DNA of 64,000 nucleotides from contig NZ_QIRF01000003.1 of assembly GCF_003332825.1 (NCBI RefSeq), positions 310,001-374,000 on the forward strand. Direction: 5' to 3'. The position numbers and the translations under genes are program-made. The notes below the pieces were generated by a model. It worked only from the letters and a program-made list of their open reading frames with translations, had not been told where the DNA came from and searched no databases. Numbering within the stretch: the first letter of the stretch is position 1; each line of letters opens with the position of its first letter. The stretch is from Dyella sp. C9. Lineage in GTDB: Bacteria > Pseudomonadota > Gammaproteobacteria > Xanthomonadales > Rhodanobacteraceae. Positions 44,686-53,262 of this stretch are shown here, in pieces.

Positions 44686-45351
44686 TCAATGCGGTGCTGC
44701 GGCGATGTGTGGCGAGCCTTGTATCGCTCCCAGCAGTTCGGCGATGCCATGCCAGCCCAGTTGCATGCCGATGCACAAGAGTATGAATGCGAACAGGCGG
44801 TCGATCACGCGTGAGCCGGTGGCACCGAAGATGCGGCACAGGCGATTGACGTAGCGCATGCATACGTAGATGCAAAGCGTCAGTGCGATGATGCCGATGC
44901 CTGCGCCGACGATATGGGGTGGTGAGCGGGTGTCGATGGCTTCCGTGCCCAGTGCGACGGCCACGGCGATGGTGCCCGGGCCAACCGTGATCGGCAGGGT
45001 GATGGGATAGAACGCCTTGGACAAGGCCTCCCCGCAGGAGATCGAAGCGCAGGCGCTCGTCGTTGGCGCGGTCAGCAGGTGATAGGCGGTAATGGCGATG
45101 ACGGTGCCGCCGGCGATGCGCAGCACGGCGACCGATATGCCAAAGAACGCCAGCACGTAGGTGCCGGCCAGTACTGCGCCGACCATGAGCGCAAGGCAAT
45201 TCAACGCCACCACGCCGGCCAGCCGCGCGCGTCCGGCATCGTCGAGCTGGGAGGTCATGCCTTGCGTGATGAGCGCGGCGCCGAACGGATTGATCACTGG
45301 AAACAGTGCGGCAAAGACCAGCAACAAGGCTTCGATGGTGGTGGTGAGCAT
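44686..45351 (-). CDS. MarC-family integral membrane protein
   Basis: 221 residues with six predicted membrane helices. The family pattern is clear: LLLVFAALFPVINPFGAALI at the start, KAFYPITLPITVGPGTIAVAVAL in the middle (about 112-134) and a C-terminal helix with RVIDRLFAFILLCIGMQL. MarC proteins (UPF0056) have no established substrate; the old link to multiple antibiotic resistance is not supported. A single gene. Confidence 0.93.
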   Translation of the reverse strand: MLTTTIEALLLVFAALFPVINPFGAALITQGMTSQLDDAGRARLAGVVALNCLALMVGAVLAGTYVLAFFGISVAVLRIAGGTVIAITAYHLLTAPTTSACASISCGEALSKAFYPITLPITVGPGTIAVAVALGTEAIDTRSPPHIVGAGIGIIALTLCIYVCMRYVNRLCRIFGATGSRVIDRLFAFILLCIGMQLGWHGIAELLGAIQGSPHIAAAPH

Positions 45352-45684
45352 GTGCCTATCCCGAGATGGTTGTCCGGGGCGGTGGGCGGACGGGTGGCCC
45401 TGGGCGAGGGGATGTTTGCGCGCACGTCGGTCGGGTATTTCCCTAAAAGCACGGGACGTTGCCGAAACGCAGCATGCGGGTGGCGCGGGAATGGCGTGGC
45501 GGAGCCGGTTTCCGGTGGTGCACTTGCCGCGATCACTGGCGCATTCACGTGCTTTGTGGCGCCGCAGCTCGGTCTCATGGTGCGCCTGGACTCAGGTTCT
45601 GGCTGGCGAGGCCGAAACATGGGGCAGGAGCGCCGGGTGAGGATGGCGCACCATCAGACCCAGGGAGCAGGCAGGAGCGAAGTT
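45352..45684. other. Intergenic region between divergent genes
   Basis: 333 bases between MarC (minus) and the membrane-anchored protein (plus). It should hold both promoters; I cannot place them. A plus-strand frame is open through it but lacks a start signal. Confidence 0.4.
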
Positions 45685-45690
45685 GTGTTG

Positions 45691-46386
45691 ATGGCTTTCA
45701 TGTTTGCCATGGTCCTGCTCGGTGGCATCGCCATCGGCGCCGCCGTGGTCGATCAAAGCTGGCGTCGGAAGCTACAAGGCGACCCGGTGTTCACACCGCC
45801 GAACGCCGAGGCCGCGGCCTTCATCGGAGAGTGCCGGCAGCACCTGCGCGTCTATATCCTCTCGGCGCGCCCGAGCGGCGTGTCGCTGGATCTGCCTTTC
45901 GCGGCGGCCAATTCCGGGGACGAATCCGTGTTGCGCCACCTGGGCGACATGACCTGCGTGGTGCCCATCGTGCGGGGCATGGCCCGCCTGCCGGGAGGCA
46001 GGGAGGTGGATCTGCGGCGAGGGCGTGAGATCGAGGAGGCGCTGGCCAGTTCCTACGTGGCCATGGGCGAGGCGGCGGCCATCCTTGTGCACTACGTAAC
46101 GGCGCACTTCCGCCCACAGGAGCTGGAGCATTCCGAATCCAGCATGTTTCGATCGTTGGCCGGCAAGGACCCGCAGTACCCCATGGAAGTGGAGATCGGG
46201 CGCGTTGCCCGCCTGCTTGGCGCGGACCCCAGGCGCATCGACGGGGTGGTTGCTGGCGACCGGCTCTGGGCGCAGATCGATGCATGGCGTCATCGCGAGG
46301 ATGCCGCGCCGCCCGGGGCGGCGCCGGGTCCGTCCGGCGAAGATCGGCATGAATTGGCGGAAGCCGGCACGATCGCGCCGGTTTAG
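45691..46386 (+). CDS. Membrane-anchored hypothetical protein
   Basis: 231 residues from ATG 45691; GTG 45685 is an alternative, as AGGAG at 45673-45677 fits its spacing better. One N-terminal membrane helix (MAFMFAMVLLGGIAIGAAVV) is followed by a soluble domain that I do not recognise, with ECRQHLRVYILSARP near 49 and ILVHYVTAHFRPQEL near 132. The final 30 residues are proline- and acid-rich. The frame is open far upstream into the intergenic region, but that part has no start signals and looks non-coding. Confidence 0.7.
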   Translation: MAFMFAMVLLGGIAIGAAVVDQSWRRKLQGDPVFTPPNAEAAAFIGECRQHLRVYILSARPSGVSLDLPFAAANSGDESVLRHLGDMTCVVPIVRGMARLPGGREVDLRRGREIEEALASSYVAMGEAAAILVHYVTAHFRPQELEHSESSMFRSLAGKDPQYPMEVEIGRVARLLGADPRRIDGVVAGDRLWAQIDAWRHREDAAPPGAAPGPSGEDRHELAEAGTIAPV

Positions 46387-46499
46387 GCGTATACGCGGAT
46401 CCGCTGCTTGTGCAGGCCTACCAGCGATGAGCCAGGCGGGCCGTGTGTGGCAGTGGCGCTTGTGCGGGGCGGACGTTCATCCCCGGACGATGCCGTTGC

Positions 46500-48266
46500 C
46501 TAAGGCGCCGTCGCGGTCAGGCCGTATTGCGAGGCTCGTGATTCTATGGAGGGATCGAGCGCGCGTGCCGCATCAAGATCGGCGTGGCCTGCCTCGACCT
46601 GTCCACTGCGGATTCTCGCCAGGCCAAGCCCGTAGCGTGGCCACGCGTAGCGCGGATTTTGCGCTACGGCCTGCTCGTAGGCCTTGATCGCCTCGGGATA
46701 GTGTCCCAGCCGTAATTGCACCCATCCGAGGCTGTCGAGATAAGACGGATTTTCGCCGTCGCGCCTGATCGCCTTGCGGCAATCCTTGAGGGCATCGTCC
46801 AGCATCTGGTTGCTCAGTGCGCGTGCCCTGCATCGTTCATTGAGCGCGGAACCAAGCAACCCGTCATCGCTGTGCAGGCGTATCCAGTCGTCGAGCAGGG
46901 GCAGGGCCGCGGCGGGCTGGTCGAGTTGGAGATAGAGCGCGGCGAGCGAACGTTCCCGCGTCGAGCCCGGGGGCGTCACTGCGTTCGCCGCCGCCACGTC
47001 GGACGCGGCATCCGCGCGGTCCTTTTGAGCGATGTGGAGTTCTGCGCGCATCAGCAGCGCATCGCCATTCTTCGGGTCCAGGTCCAGGGCCTTGTCCAGG
47101 TCGGCGAGCGCGGCGTCGGACTGCTTGTCCACGCCGTGCGCTTTCGCGCGGGCGACGTAGTAGGACGCCTGGTCAGGTGCCATGCGGATAGCCTCATTCA
47201 GGTCGGCCACGGCTGCCTGCGATTCGCCGCGGGATAGGTGTGCCTGGCCCAGAAGGGCGTACTCCTCCGCTGACTTGGGCGTGGCGGTGGTTCCGTCCGG
47301 CGACGCGCCGGCAGCAGACTTGTCGCCGTTCTCGCCCGTCGTTGCGAAGGTGAAGACGCGACCGCCGTTGTAGGTGAAGTAAACCTTCTTCTTGCTGTTG
47401 GCGACGAACATGTGGTGGGCCAGGATGAAATCCACGCCGAGCAACATGTCGGTTCGGTCGCCTATTTTTCCGTCGATCACCTGCATCTGGCTGTGCTGGA
47501 TGGTCTCCGTGCCGACCGAGAACGCATCGACCTTTACTGTCCATGTCCTGACCGGCTTGGCGCCTATGCCGATGCTTCGGCTCCCCGTCTTGACGTCCGG
47601 CCCGGCGAGGTTGATCCCGGCACGCTCGGCGGCCTCGCGGCTCAGCAGGGTGGCCGCTGCCCCGGAGTCGAGCGCGGCGCGTACCTTCTGGCCGTTGATC
47701 GTGACCTCGAGAAAGGTGCGCCGGTCGAACGGGCTGTCTGCCGGCAGGATGTCGGCGACGTTGTAATTGCCGTCCTTCGCCCAGTAGGCCAGCGATGTCT
47801 TGTCGCAATGGTCGACCTTGAACAGGGTCACCTTGCCGTTGGCCAGGTCGAGCTCCAGATCGGCGAAATCGAGCAGGTTGGCGCCGAGCAGGCCGTTGCC
47901 TGCATCGGTGCCACCGACAATGAAGTCGACGTTCTGGAGCGTGGTGCCAAGGATGCCGAACGCCTTGACGTGCGCCTGCTCAATGTTCGCGCTGCCCCCA
48001 ATGCCGCTGACGCGGTAGCCGAACGGCGCGGGCTCAAGCTTGAGTCCAAGCGCGGACGCGTTGGCGCTGGACATGATGTTGAAGAACGCGCCGGTGTCGA
48101 GGATGAAGCGTGTATCGACCCCGTTGATCTTCACCATGGTGGTGGCACGGTCGCCGATCATTTCCACGGGCAAGGTGCCGTAGTCCTTCAAATGGCAATC
48201 GTCAGCCCAGGCGTGGCCTGCAAGCAGGAGGCCGGCCCCAAGGCAGCAAACGCGCAGTGCCCGCAT
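46500..48266 (-). CDS. Exported double retropepsin-like aspartyl protease with C-terminal TPR repeats
   Basis: 588 residues with a signal peptide (1-21). Two retropepsin-like domains follow: the first with FILDTGAFFNIMSS (catalytic Asp57) and LLGANLLDFADLELD, the second with AALDSGAAATLLS (Asp200) and DMLLGVDFILAHHMFV. The two aspartates in one chain could form a pepsin-like active site, where retroviral-type enzymes need a dimer. A TPR region (about 350-575) of five or six repeats follows. The arrangement suggests a periplasmic protease that recruits proteins. The role is unknown. The start is ATG 48266. Confidence 0.88.
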   Translation of the reverse strand: MRALRVCCLGAGLLLAGHAWADDCHLKDYGTLPVEMIGDRATTMVKINGVDTRFILDTGAFFNIMSSANASALGLKLEPAPFGYRVSGIGGSANIEQAHVKAFGILGTTLQNVDFIVGGTDAGNGLLGANLLDFADLELDLANGKVTLFKVDHCDKTSLAYWAKDGNYNVADILPADSPFDRRTFLEVTINGQKVRAALDSGAAATLLSREAAERAGINLAGPDVKTGSRSIGIGAKPVRTWTVKVDAFSVGTETIQHSQMQVIDGKIGDRTDMLLGVDFILAHHMFVANSKKKVYFTYNGGRVFTFATTGENGDKSAAGASPDGTTATPKSAEEYALLGQAHLSRGESQAAVADLNEAIRMAPDQASYYVARAKAHGVDKQSDAALADLDKALDLDPKNGDALLMRAELHIAQKDRADAASDVAAANAVTPPGSTRERSLAALYLQLDQPAAALPLLDDWIRLHSDDGLLGSALNERCRARALSNQMLDDALKDCRKAIRRDGENPSYLDSLGWVQLRLGHYPEAIKAYEQAVAQNPRYAWPRYGLGLARIRSGQVEAGHADLDAARALDPSIESRASQYGLTATAP

Positions 48267-48644
48267 CAGCGTGTCCCTTCCCTTTAGTGGCTTCGGAATG
48301 TTCTTGCGGCGACGCGTGACGCAACGATCATGGCTCCCCCCGGCAGTGTGCGGTCCATGGCTGTCTGTTTGATGCCTGTTCCCGGGTACAAGCGGAGGCA
48401 TCGCGCGACATGCTTCCCGCGCAGGTCCAGCCTTGTCAAAGGTCGCTGTGTCGGAGTCGGTTGGCGACTTGCAAGTCATTGATTGAATTGGATGCGACTG
48501 GCGGGGCGTCGGGTGCCGGCGCTGGCAGGGGCCCACCGGGCCTGCGCCCGCTGGGCGAAACAAGGCTTTATTGTGCATCCGCACGAGTCACGGGCGGCAC
48601 GACAGGACATACTCACGGCTCCTTCAACGCCGGTGAGATGCTCC
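48267..48644. other. Divergent promoter region of the retropepsin and M20 genes
   Basis: 378 bases without a supported gene. It must contain promoters for both directions, but no clear -35/-10 pair or operator stands out. Confidence 0.45.
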
Positions 48645-50042
48645 ATGCTGAAAACGTTGTTTGCCGCCATGCTGCCCCTGGCGATTGCACTGCCTGTCCA
48701 GGCCACCGCCATCGATGCCAACCAGGCGCAGGCGCGTGACATTTTCAGCCACCTCATTGCCTTCAAGACCGAAGTCGGACAGGCGCAGGTACCGGTCATG
48801 GCGAACTACCTGGCCGACCAGTTCCGGGCGGCCGGTTTTCCCGATGCGGACATCCATATCATTCCCCACGGCGAGACCGCCTCCATGGTGGTGCGCTATC
48901 GCGGCAACGGTAGCGGCGGCCGGCCGATCGCGCTGATGGCGCACATGGACGTGGTGACCGCCAAGCCCGAGGACTGGCAGCGCGATCCGTTCAAGCTCAT
49001 CGAGGAAAACGGCTACTTCTACGGACGTGGCACCGAGGACATCAAGAGTGGCGTCACCGTGTTGGCGGCGAATTTCATCCAGCTGAAGAAGGCCGGCTTC
49101 GTGCCGACGCGCGACCTCATCATCGTCTACACCGGTGACGAGGAGACCTCGCAGGACACCATGGAAGACCTGGTCAAGAATCATCGCGACCTGATCGATG
49201 CGGAGTTCGCGCTCAATACCGATTCCGGTGGCGGCGAACTGGCCGAGGACGGCAAGCCGCTGGTGTACGGCCTGCAGACCGCGGAAAAGGCTTTTGCCGA
49301 TTTCTCGCTGACCACGCACAACCCCGGCGGCCACAGTTCGTTGCCGCGCAAGGACAACGCGATCTACGAGCTGGCCGATGCGCTGAAGAAGGTGCAGGCG
49401 TACCAGTTTCCCGTGATGTGGAACGACACCACGCTGGCCTCCTTCAAGGCACTGGGCGCCACCACGCAGGGCAAGGTGGGGCAGGCGATGCGTGATTTCG
49501 CCAAGGATCCGCATGATGCCGCAGCCGTTGCGGTGCTTGCCGACGAGCCGTCCGAAGTGGGCAAGACACGCACCACCTGCGTGGCGACCCTGTTGCAGGG
49601 CGGCCATGCCGACAACGCACTGCCGCAGTCGGCCACGGCCAACATCAACTGCCGCATCTTCCCCGGCGTGGCGGTCGATACCGTGCGCGAGACGCTGCAG
49701 GACGTAGTGGGGCCGCAGGTCGAGGTGAGCCTGGTGGGCAAGTCCGTGTCCAGCGACGCCTCGCCGCTGCGGCCGGACGTGCTGGCGGCGGTGACCAAGG
49801 CGGTGCATTCGATCCGTCCGGGCGTGGCCATCACGCCGGTGCAGGAGTCTGGTGCAAGCGACAGCATCTACTACCGCGCCGCCGGCATTCCGGCCTATGG
49901 CGTGGGTGGCCTGTTCATGAAGAACAGCGATGCCTTCGCTCATGGCCTCAACGAGCGCATCCCGGTGAAGTCGTTCTATGACGACCTGGCCTACTGGCAC
50001 GTGTTGCTGATGACCCTGGCGGGGCCGTCGTCCGCCCGTTGA
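48645..50042 (+). CDS. Exported M20-family metallopeptidase
   Basis: 465 residues with a signal peptide (1-21). The M20 zinc site is visible: His100 and Asp102 (MAHMDVV), Asp132 (GRGTEDIKSG), the catalytic pair Glu166-Glu167 (YTGDEET), an aspartate in the NTDSGGG block and a C-terminal histidine in AHGLNERI. The dimerisation domain lies at about 225-350. It should hydrolyse dipeptides or acylated amino acids in the periplasm. The start ATG 48645 gives a normal signal peptide; GGTGAG stands 12 bases ahead. Confidence 0.93.
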   Translation: MLKTLFAAMLPLAIALPVQATAIDANQAQARDIFSHLIAFKTEVGQAQVPVMANYLADQFRAAGFPDADIHIIPHGETASMVVRYRGNGSGGRPIALMAHMDVVTAKPEDWQRDPFKLIEENGYFYGRGTEDIKSGVTVLAANFIQLKKAGFVPTRDLIIVYTGDEETSQDTMEDLVKNHRDLIDAEFALNTDSGGGELAEDGKPLVYGLQTAEKAFADFSLTTHNPGGHSSLPRKDNAIYELADALKKVQAYQFPVMWNDTTLASFKALGATTQGKVGQAMRDFAKDPHDAAAVAVLADEPSEVGKTRTTCVATLLQGGHADNALPQSATANINCRIFPGVAVDTVRETLQDVVGPQVEVSLVGKSVSSDASPLRPDVLAAVTKAVHSIRPGVAITPVQESGASDSIYYRAAGIPAYGVGGLFMKNSDAFAHGLNERIPVKSFYDDLAYWHVLLMTLAGPSSAR

Positions 50043-50149
50043 GCATCCTTTCGCAAGTTTTTGGCGCAAAGCCCGTGCCGAAGGTCGTGCTGCGGTTTAT
50101 CCTTGAGGGGCGCACTATTGCGCCCCCACACCTGACTACGGAGTTCGTC

Positions 50150-50923
50150 ATGCGTCCGACCGTTCTTGCAGTGCTGGTTGCCCTTGCCTTTCCCGTCACC
50201 GCGGCGCTGGCCGGTTCGGGGGCGCCCGCGGGTACTGATATTCCCTCCTACGTCACCGCGGCGATCAACGACCCCGCCCGCAAGGACGACACCGCCAACG
50301 ACGATCGACGCAAGATCGCGGACCTGATGGCCTTCGCCGAAGTGAAGCCCGGCCAGGCGGTGGTGGACTTGATCCCCGGCAGTGGCTATTTCACTCGGGT
50401 GTTCAGCGCCATCGTCGGTCCCAAGGGCCGCGTCTACGCGGTGTGGCCGAACGAATACGGCAAGGAAGCGGTATCCGATGTACAGGGTTCCAAGGCGCTG
50501 GTGGCCAATCCGCACTACGCCAACGTGGGCGTGCTGATGGTGCCGGCCAACGCGTTCAAGACGCCGGAGAAGGTCGACCTGGTGTTCACCTCGCAGAATT
50601 ACCATGACTATCCGGACAAGTTCATGGGCAGCGTCGATCCGGTGGCGTTCGACAAGCAGGTGTTCGATTCGCTCAAGCCCGGTGGCGTGTTCGTGGTGAT
50701 CGACCACGTTGCCGAAGCCGGCTCGGGCATGCGCGACACCGATACCCTGCATCGCATCGACCCGGCCATCGTCAAGAAGCAGGTTGAGTCGGTGGGCTTC
50801 GTGTTCGACGGCGAGAGCGACGTGCTGCGCAACCCCGCCGATCCGCACAACATCAAGGTGTTCGACAAGTCGATCCGTGGTCACACCGACCAGTTCGTCT
50901 ATCGCTTCCGCAAGCCCGGGTAA
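50150..50923 (+). CDS. Exported class I SAM-methyltransferase-like protein (second of two)
   Basis: 257 residues with a signal peptide (1-21, ending ALAGS). The methyltransferase motif I is PGQAVVDLIPGSGYFTRVFSAIVG (about 67-90), with the post-motif regions VFTSQNYHDY and SLKPGGVFVVIDH. It resembles the exported protein at 27069-27875 in layout: a short N-terminal leader segment, the same SPGGG/IPGSG motif I and a methyltransferase core ending in a charged tail. What it methylates, and with what cofactor source outside the cytoplasm, is unclear. CGGAG precedes ATG 50150. Confidence 0.87.
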   Translation: MRPTVLAVLVALAFPVTAALAGSGAPAGTDIPSYVTAAINDPARKDDTANDDRRKIADLMAFAEVKPGQAVVDLIPGSGYFTRVFSAIVGPKGRVYAVWPNEYGKEAVSDVQGSKALVANPHYANVGVLMVPANAFKTPEKVDLVFTSQNYHDYPDKFMGSVDPVAFDKQVFDSLKPGGVFVVIDHVAEAGSGMRDTDTLHRIDPAIVKKQVESVGFVFDGESDVLRNPADPHNIKVFDKSIRGHTDQFVYRFRKPG

Positions 50924-50969
50924 TGGTTTGACTGATACGCAACGACCCCAACCGTTGGAGGGCGCAGCC

Positions 50970-51140
50970 GTGCCCTCCAACGATCCACCCCCCATCAAGC
51001 CCCAGCGGCCGGACGATGAGGATTGCTGTGGCCAGGGCTGCGTGCCCTGCATCTTCGACCTCTACGACGAGGCGATGGGCCGCTACCGCGAGGAACTCGC
51101 GGCGTGGAAGGAACGCCACCCGGGCGAATCGCCCGAGTAG
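50970..51140 (+). CDS. Small cysteine-rich protein of the oxidoreductase-like domain family
   Basis: 56 residues from a GTG start at 50970, chosen because GGAGGG sits 7 bases ahead. The four cysteines are in DCCGQGCVPCIFDLYDEAM (Cys19, 20, 24, 27), the hallmark of the short Oxidored-like domain, with a proline-rich N-terminus PPPIKPQRPDD. Charged C-terminal helix ELAAWKERHPG. The domain probably binds a metal such as zinc; its function is unknown in bacteria. It follows the exported methyltransferase by 46 bases and may share its mRNA. Confidence 0.88.
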   Translation: MPSNDPPPIKPQRPDDEDCCGQGCVPCIFDLYDEAMGRYREELAAWKERHPGESPE

Positions 51141-51164
51141 CCGCGGCCATGTGCCGTTCCGGTC

Positions 51165-52241
51165 TCAGGGCGCCGGCATGAACTTGAACGAAGGGGTGTC
51201 GACGAACTGCGCCGACACCTCGCCCGAGTACACCTGTCCGTTGGCGATGGTGAGCTTCTGCACCGGCGCACCAGGCTTCAGGTCGAGCTTGTGCATGTCC
51301 ACCCAGAACGTGTTGGGCGTGGTAGCCGAATCGAAGTAATAGACCAGGTTCTTCTGGTCCGCCACGGTGTGCCAGATGGTGGAGGAGAGATTGGGCTGAT
51401 CGGGCGTGCGTATGCCCAGCGGCACGCTCACCGCGCGCTGCACGCTCAGTACTTCGGCCACGGCCTGGTACGCGTACTTCTGGCCGGGTACGGCGGAGAT
51501 GTAGCTGGGGTCCGTCTGCTTGGGTACCGCGTCGAGCAGGAACGAGGCGCGCGCGAAGCGGTCCGCGGCGCGATTGGTGCCGGGCAGGAATGTCAGGCCG
51601 CCGATGCTTTCCCAGTACTCGTACAGCGCCAGCTGCTTGTCGTAGATCGGCGAGTTGGTCATCACCTTGTACTGATGGCCGTGGTGGATCACCAGCTTGG
51701 CGTCGATGTACTCGAGGATGGCCGAATCGCCGCTCGCGTCGGACAGCGACACGTGGATGGTGACCGGCTTGCCGTCGGGAAGGGGTGGGGCAATGATCTG
51801 GAACGGCTCCCTGGCCAGCGCCTTCACCGCCTCGTCGACGGTGGCGAAGTTGTCCAGGATGTACTGGCCCCACACGCTGATGGCCATGTGCTTGCGTCGC
51901 GGGTCGGGCTTGCCGTAGTCGCTTTCGGCCAGGTACAGCGCATTCATCACCAAGCCCTTCTCGTTCATGCCGTCCACGCTGCCGATGTCGTAGCCCGACG
52001 CGATCACGCTGCCGTAGCGCGAAGTCCAGCTCGGCGTGTGCGCACCGGCGTTGCCATCGCGGTGGATGCCGGCGGGAAACACCCACAGGTTGGTGTGCAT
52101 GTCTTCTGACCAGTCCATGTTGCGGCCGGTGATGACGGTGTTGTCGGCCCCGACGTAGAGCGTGCGTGTGCAGGCGAAGGCCGAGCCGGCGGCGAGCGTA
52201 CCGTCGAGGGCCAGGGCAAGGGCGAGGAGGTGGCGGCGCAT
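51165..52241 (-). CDS. Exported Ntn-type linear amide C-N hydrolase (choloylglycine hydrolase family)
   Basis: 358 residues. The signal peptide (1-23) ends AFA, so the mature protein begins with Cys24 (CTRTLYVGADN), the expected N-terminal nucleophile of penicillin V acylase/bile-salt-hydrolase enzymes. Further family features are GRNMDWSEDMHTN, DGMNEKGLVMNALYLAES and the IYDKQLALYEYW block. Cleavage of the signal peptide would itself expose the catalytic residue. The substrates could be acyl-homoserine lactones, N-acyl amino acids or beta-lactams; nothing here decides this. Confidence 0.93.
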   Translation of the reverse strand: MRRHLLALALALDGTLAAGSAFACTRTLYVGADNTVITGRNMDWSEDMHTNLWVFPAGIHRDGNAGAHTPSWTSRYGSVIASGYDIGSVDGMNEKGLVMNALYLAESDYGKPDPRRKHMAISVWGQYILDNFATVDEAVKALAREPFQIIAPPLPDGKPVTIHVSLSDASGDSAILEYIDAKLVIHHGHQYKVMTNSPIYDKQLALYEYWESIGGLTFLPGTNRAADRFARASFLLDAVPKQTDPSYISAVPGQKYAYQAVAEVLSVQRAVSVPLGIRTPDQPNLSSTIWHTVADQKNLVYYFDSATTPNTFWVDMHKLDLKPGAPVQKLTIANGQVYSGEVSAQFVDTPSFKFMPAP

Positions 52242-52401
52242 GGGCGGTCCTCTGGCAAGGCAAGGGCGTGGGTCACGGCGGCAAAAGACCACTGCGTGCA
52301 TGAAAGCCCCGTGTAGTACGTTGCCCGGCCCGGCAGCACGCGCTGCGTGGCTCGCTGCTGTCGCTTTACACTTGGGTCCTTGGTCCCCGCCGGATACATC
52401 G

Positions 52402-53214
52402 ATGCACTCCTTCCCATTGCGCACCCTCCTGTGCTGCCTGCTGATGCTGGCCGGCCAGACTGCCCTGGCGCAGGCGCCACGCACCGTGCTGCTTGAAAAC
52501 CTCACCTGGACGGAAATCCGCGACCAGGTCAACGCCGGCAAGACCACCATCATCATTCCCATCGGCGGCACCGAGCAGAGCGGCCCGGGCATTGCCGTAG
52601 GCAAGCACAACGCGCGCGCGGCGTACCTGTCGCAGAAGATCGCCGAGCGACTGGGCAATGCGCTGGTGGCGCCAGTGGTGGCCTACGTGCCGGAAGGCGG
52701 CTATGTGCCACCCACCTCGCACATGCGTTTTCCCGGCACCATCACCATTCCCGATGCGGTGTTCGAGCAGATGCTGGAGTCGGCGGCACAGAGTTTCGCC
52801 GTGCACGGCTTCCGCAACATCGTCTTCCTGGGCGACCACGGCGGTTACCAGAAGGACCTGGACGTGGTCGCCGCTCGCCTCAACAAGGCCTGGGCCGGCA
52901 AGGCGCGCGCCATCGTGCCGCCGGAGTACTACGCCAGCTCCTCGGACGGTTATGCCGCGCAACTGCGCCAGCGCGGATTCCGCGATGACGAGATCGGTAC
53001 CCATGCCGGCCTTGCCGACACCTCGCTGCAATTGGCCGTGGCACCGCAGATGGTGCGGTTGGACCAGCTGCAGCATGGGCCCAGGCTGGGGCCGGCCGAT
53101 GGCGTGTACGGCGGCGATCCGCGCCGCGCTTCGGCCGATCTTGGTCAATTGGGCATCGATGCTATTGTGTTACATACGGTCGAAGCCCTGAAGAAAGACA
53201 CCCAGGGTCACTGA
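52402..53214 (+). CDS. Exported creatininase-family protein with altered metal-site residues
   Basis: 270 residues with a signal peptide (1-24). The creatininase signature PxGSxEQHGPHLPLxTD reads PIGGTEQSGPGIAVGKHN here: Glu58 is kept, but the two histidines are Ser60 and Gly63 and the aspartate is His69. The later GDHGGY block matches the usual GHGGN. A metal may still bind, but the reaction probably differs from creatininase. Homologues include the peptidase MftE. Divergent from the Ntn hydrolase and followed after 48 bases by a YVTN propeller, possibly one unit. Confidence 0.85.
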   Translation: MHSFPLRTLLCCLLMLAGQTALAQAPRTVLLENLTWTEIRDQVNAGKTTIIIPIGGTEQSGPGIAVGKHNARAAYLSQKIAERLGNALVAPVVAYVPEGGYVPPTSHMRFPGTITIPDAVFEQMLESAAQSFAVHGFRNIVFLGDHGGYQKDLDVVAARLNKAWAGKARAIVPPEYYASSSDGYAAQLRQRGFRDDEIGTHAGLADTSLQLAVAPQMVRLDQLQHGPRLGPADGVYGGDPRRASADLGQLGIDAIVLHTVEALKKDTQGH

Positions 53215-53262
53215 TGTCCCCACCGGGATCCCCCTCCAATTCCATCCATAAGTTGACCGCTC

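Noticed and set aside
48624-50069. Minus-strand frame of 481 codons opposite the M20 peptidase
   Set aside because: Antisense shadow; the plus strand encodes a complete metallopeptidase with all zinc ligands.
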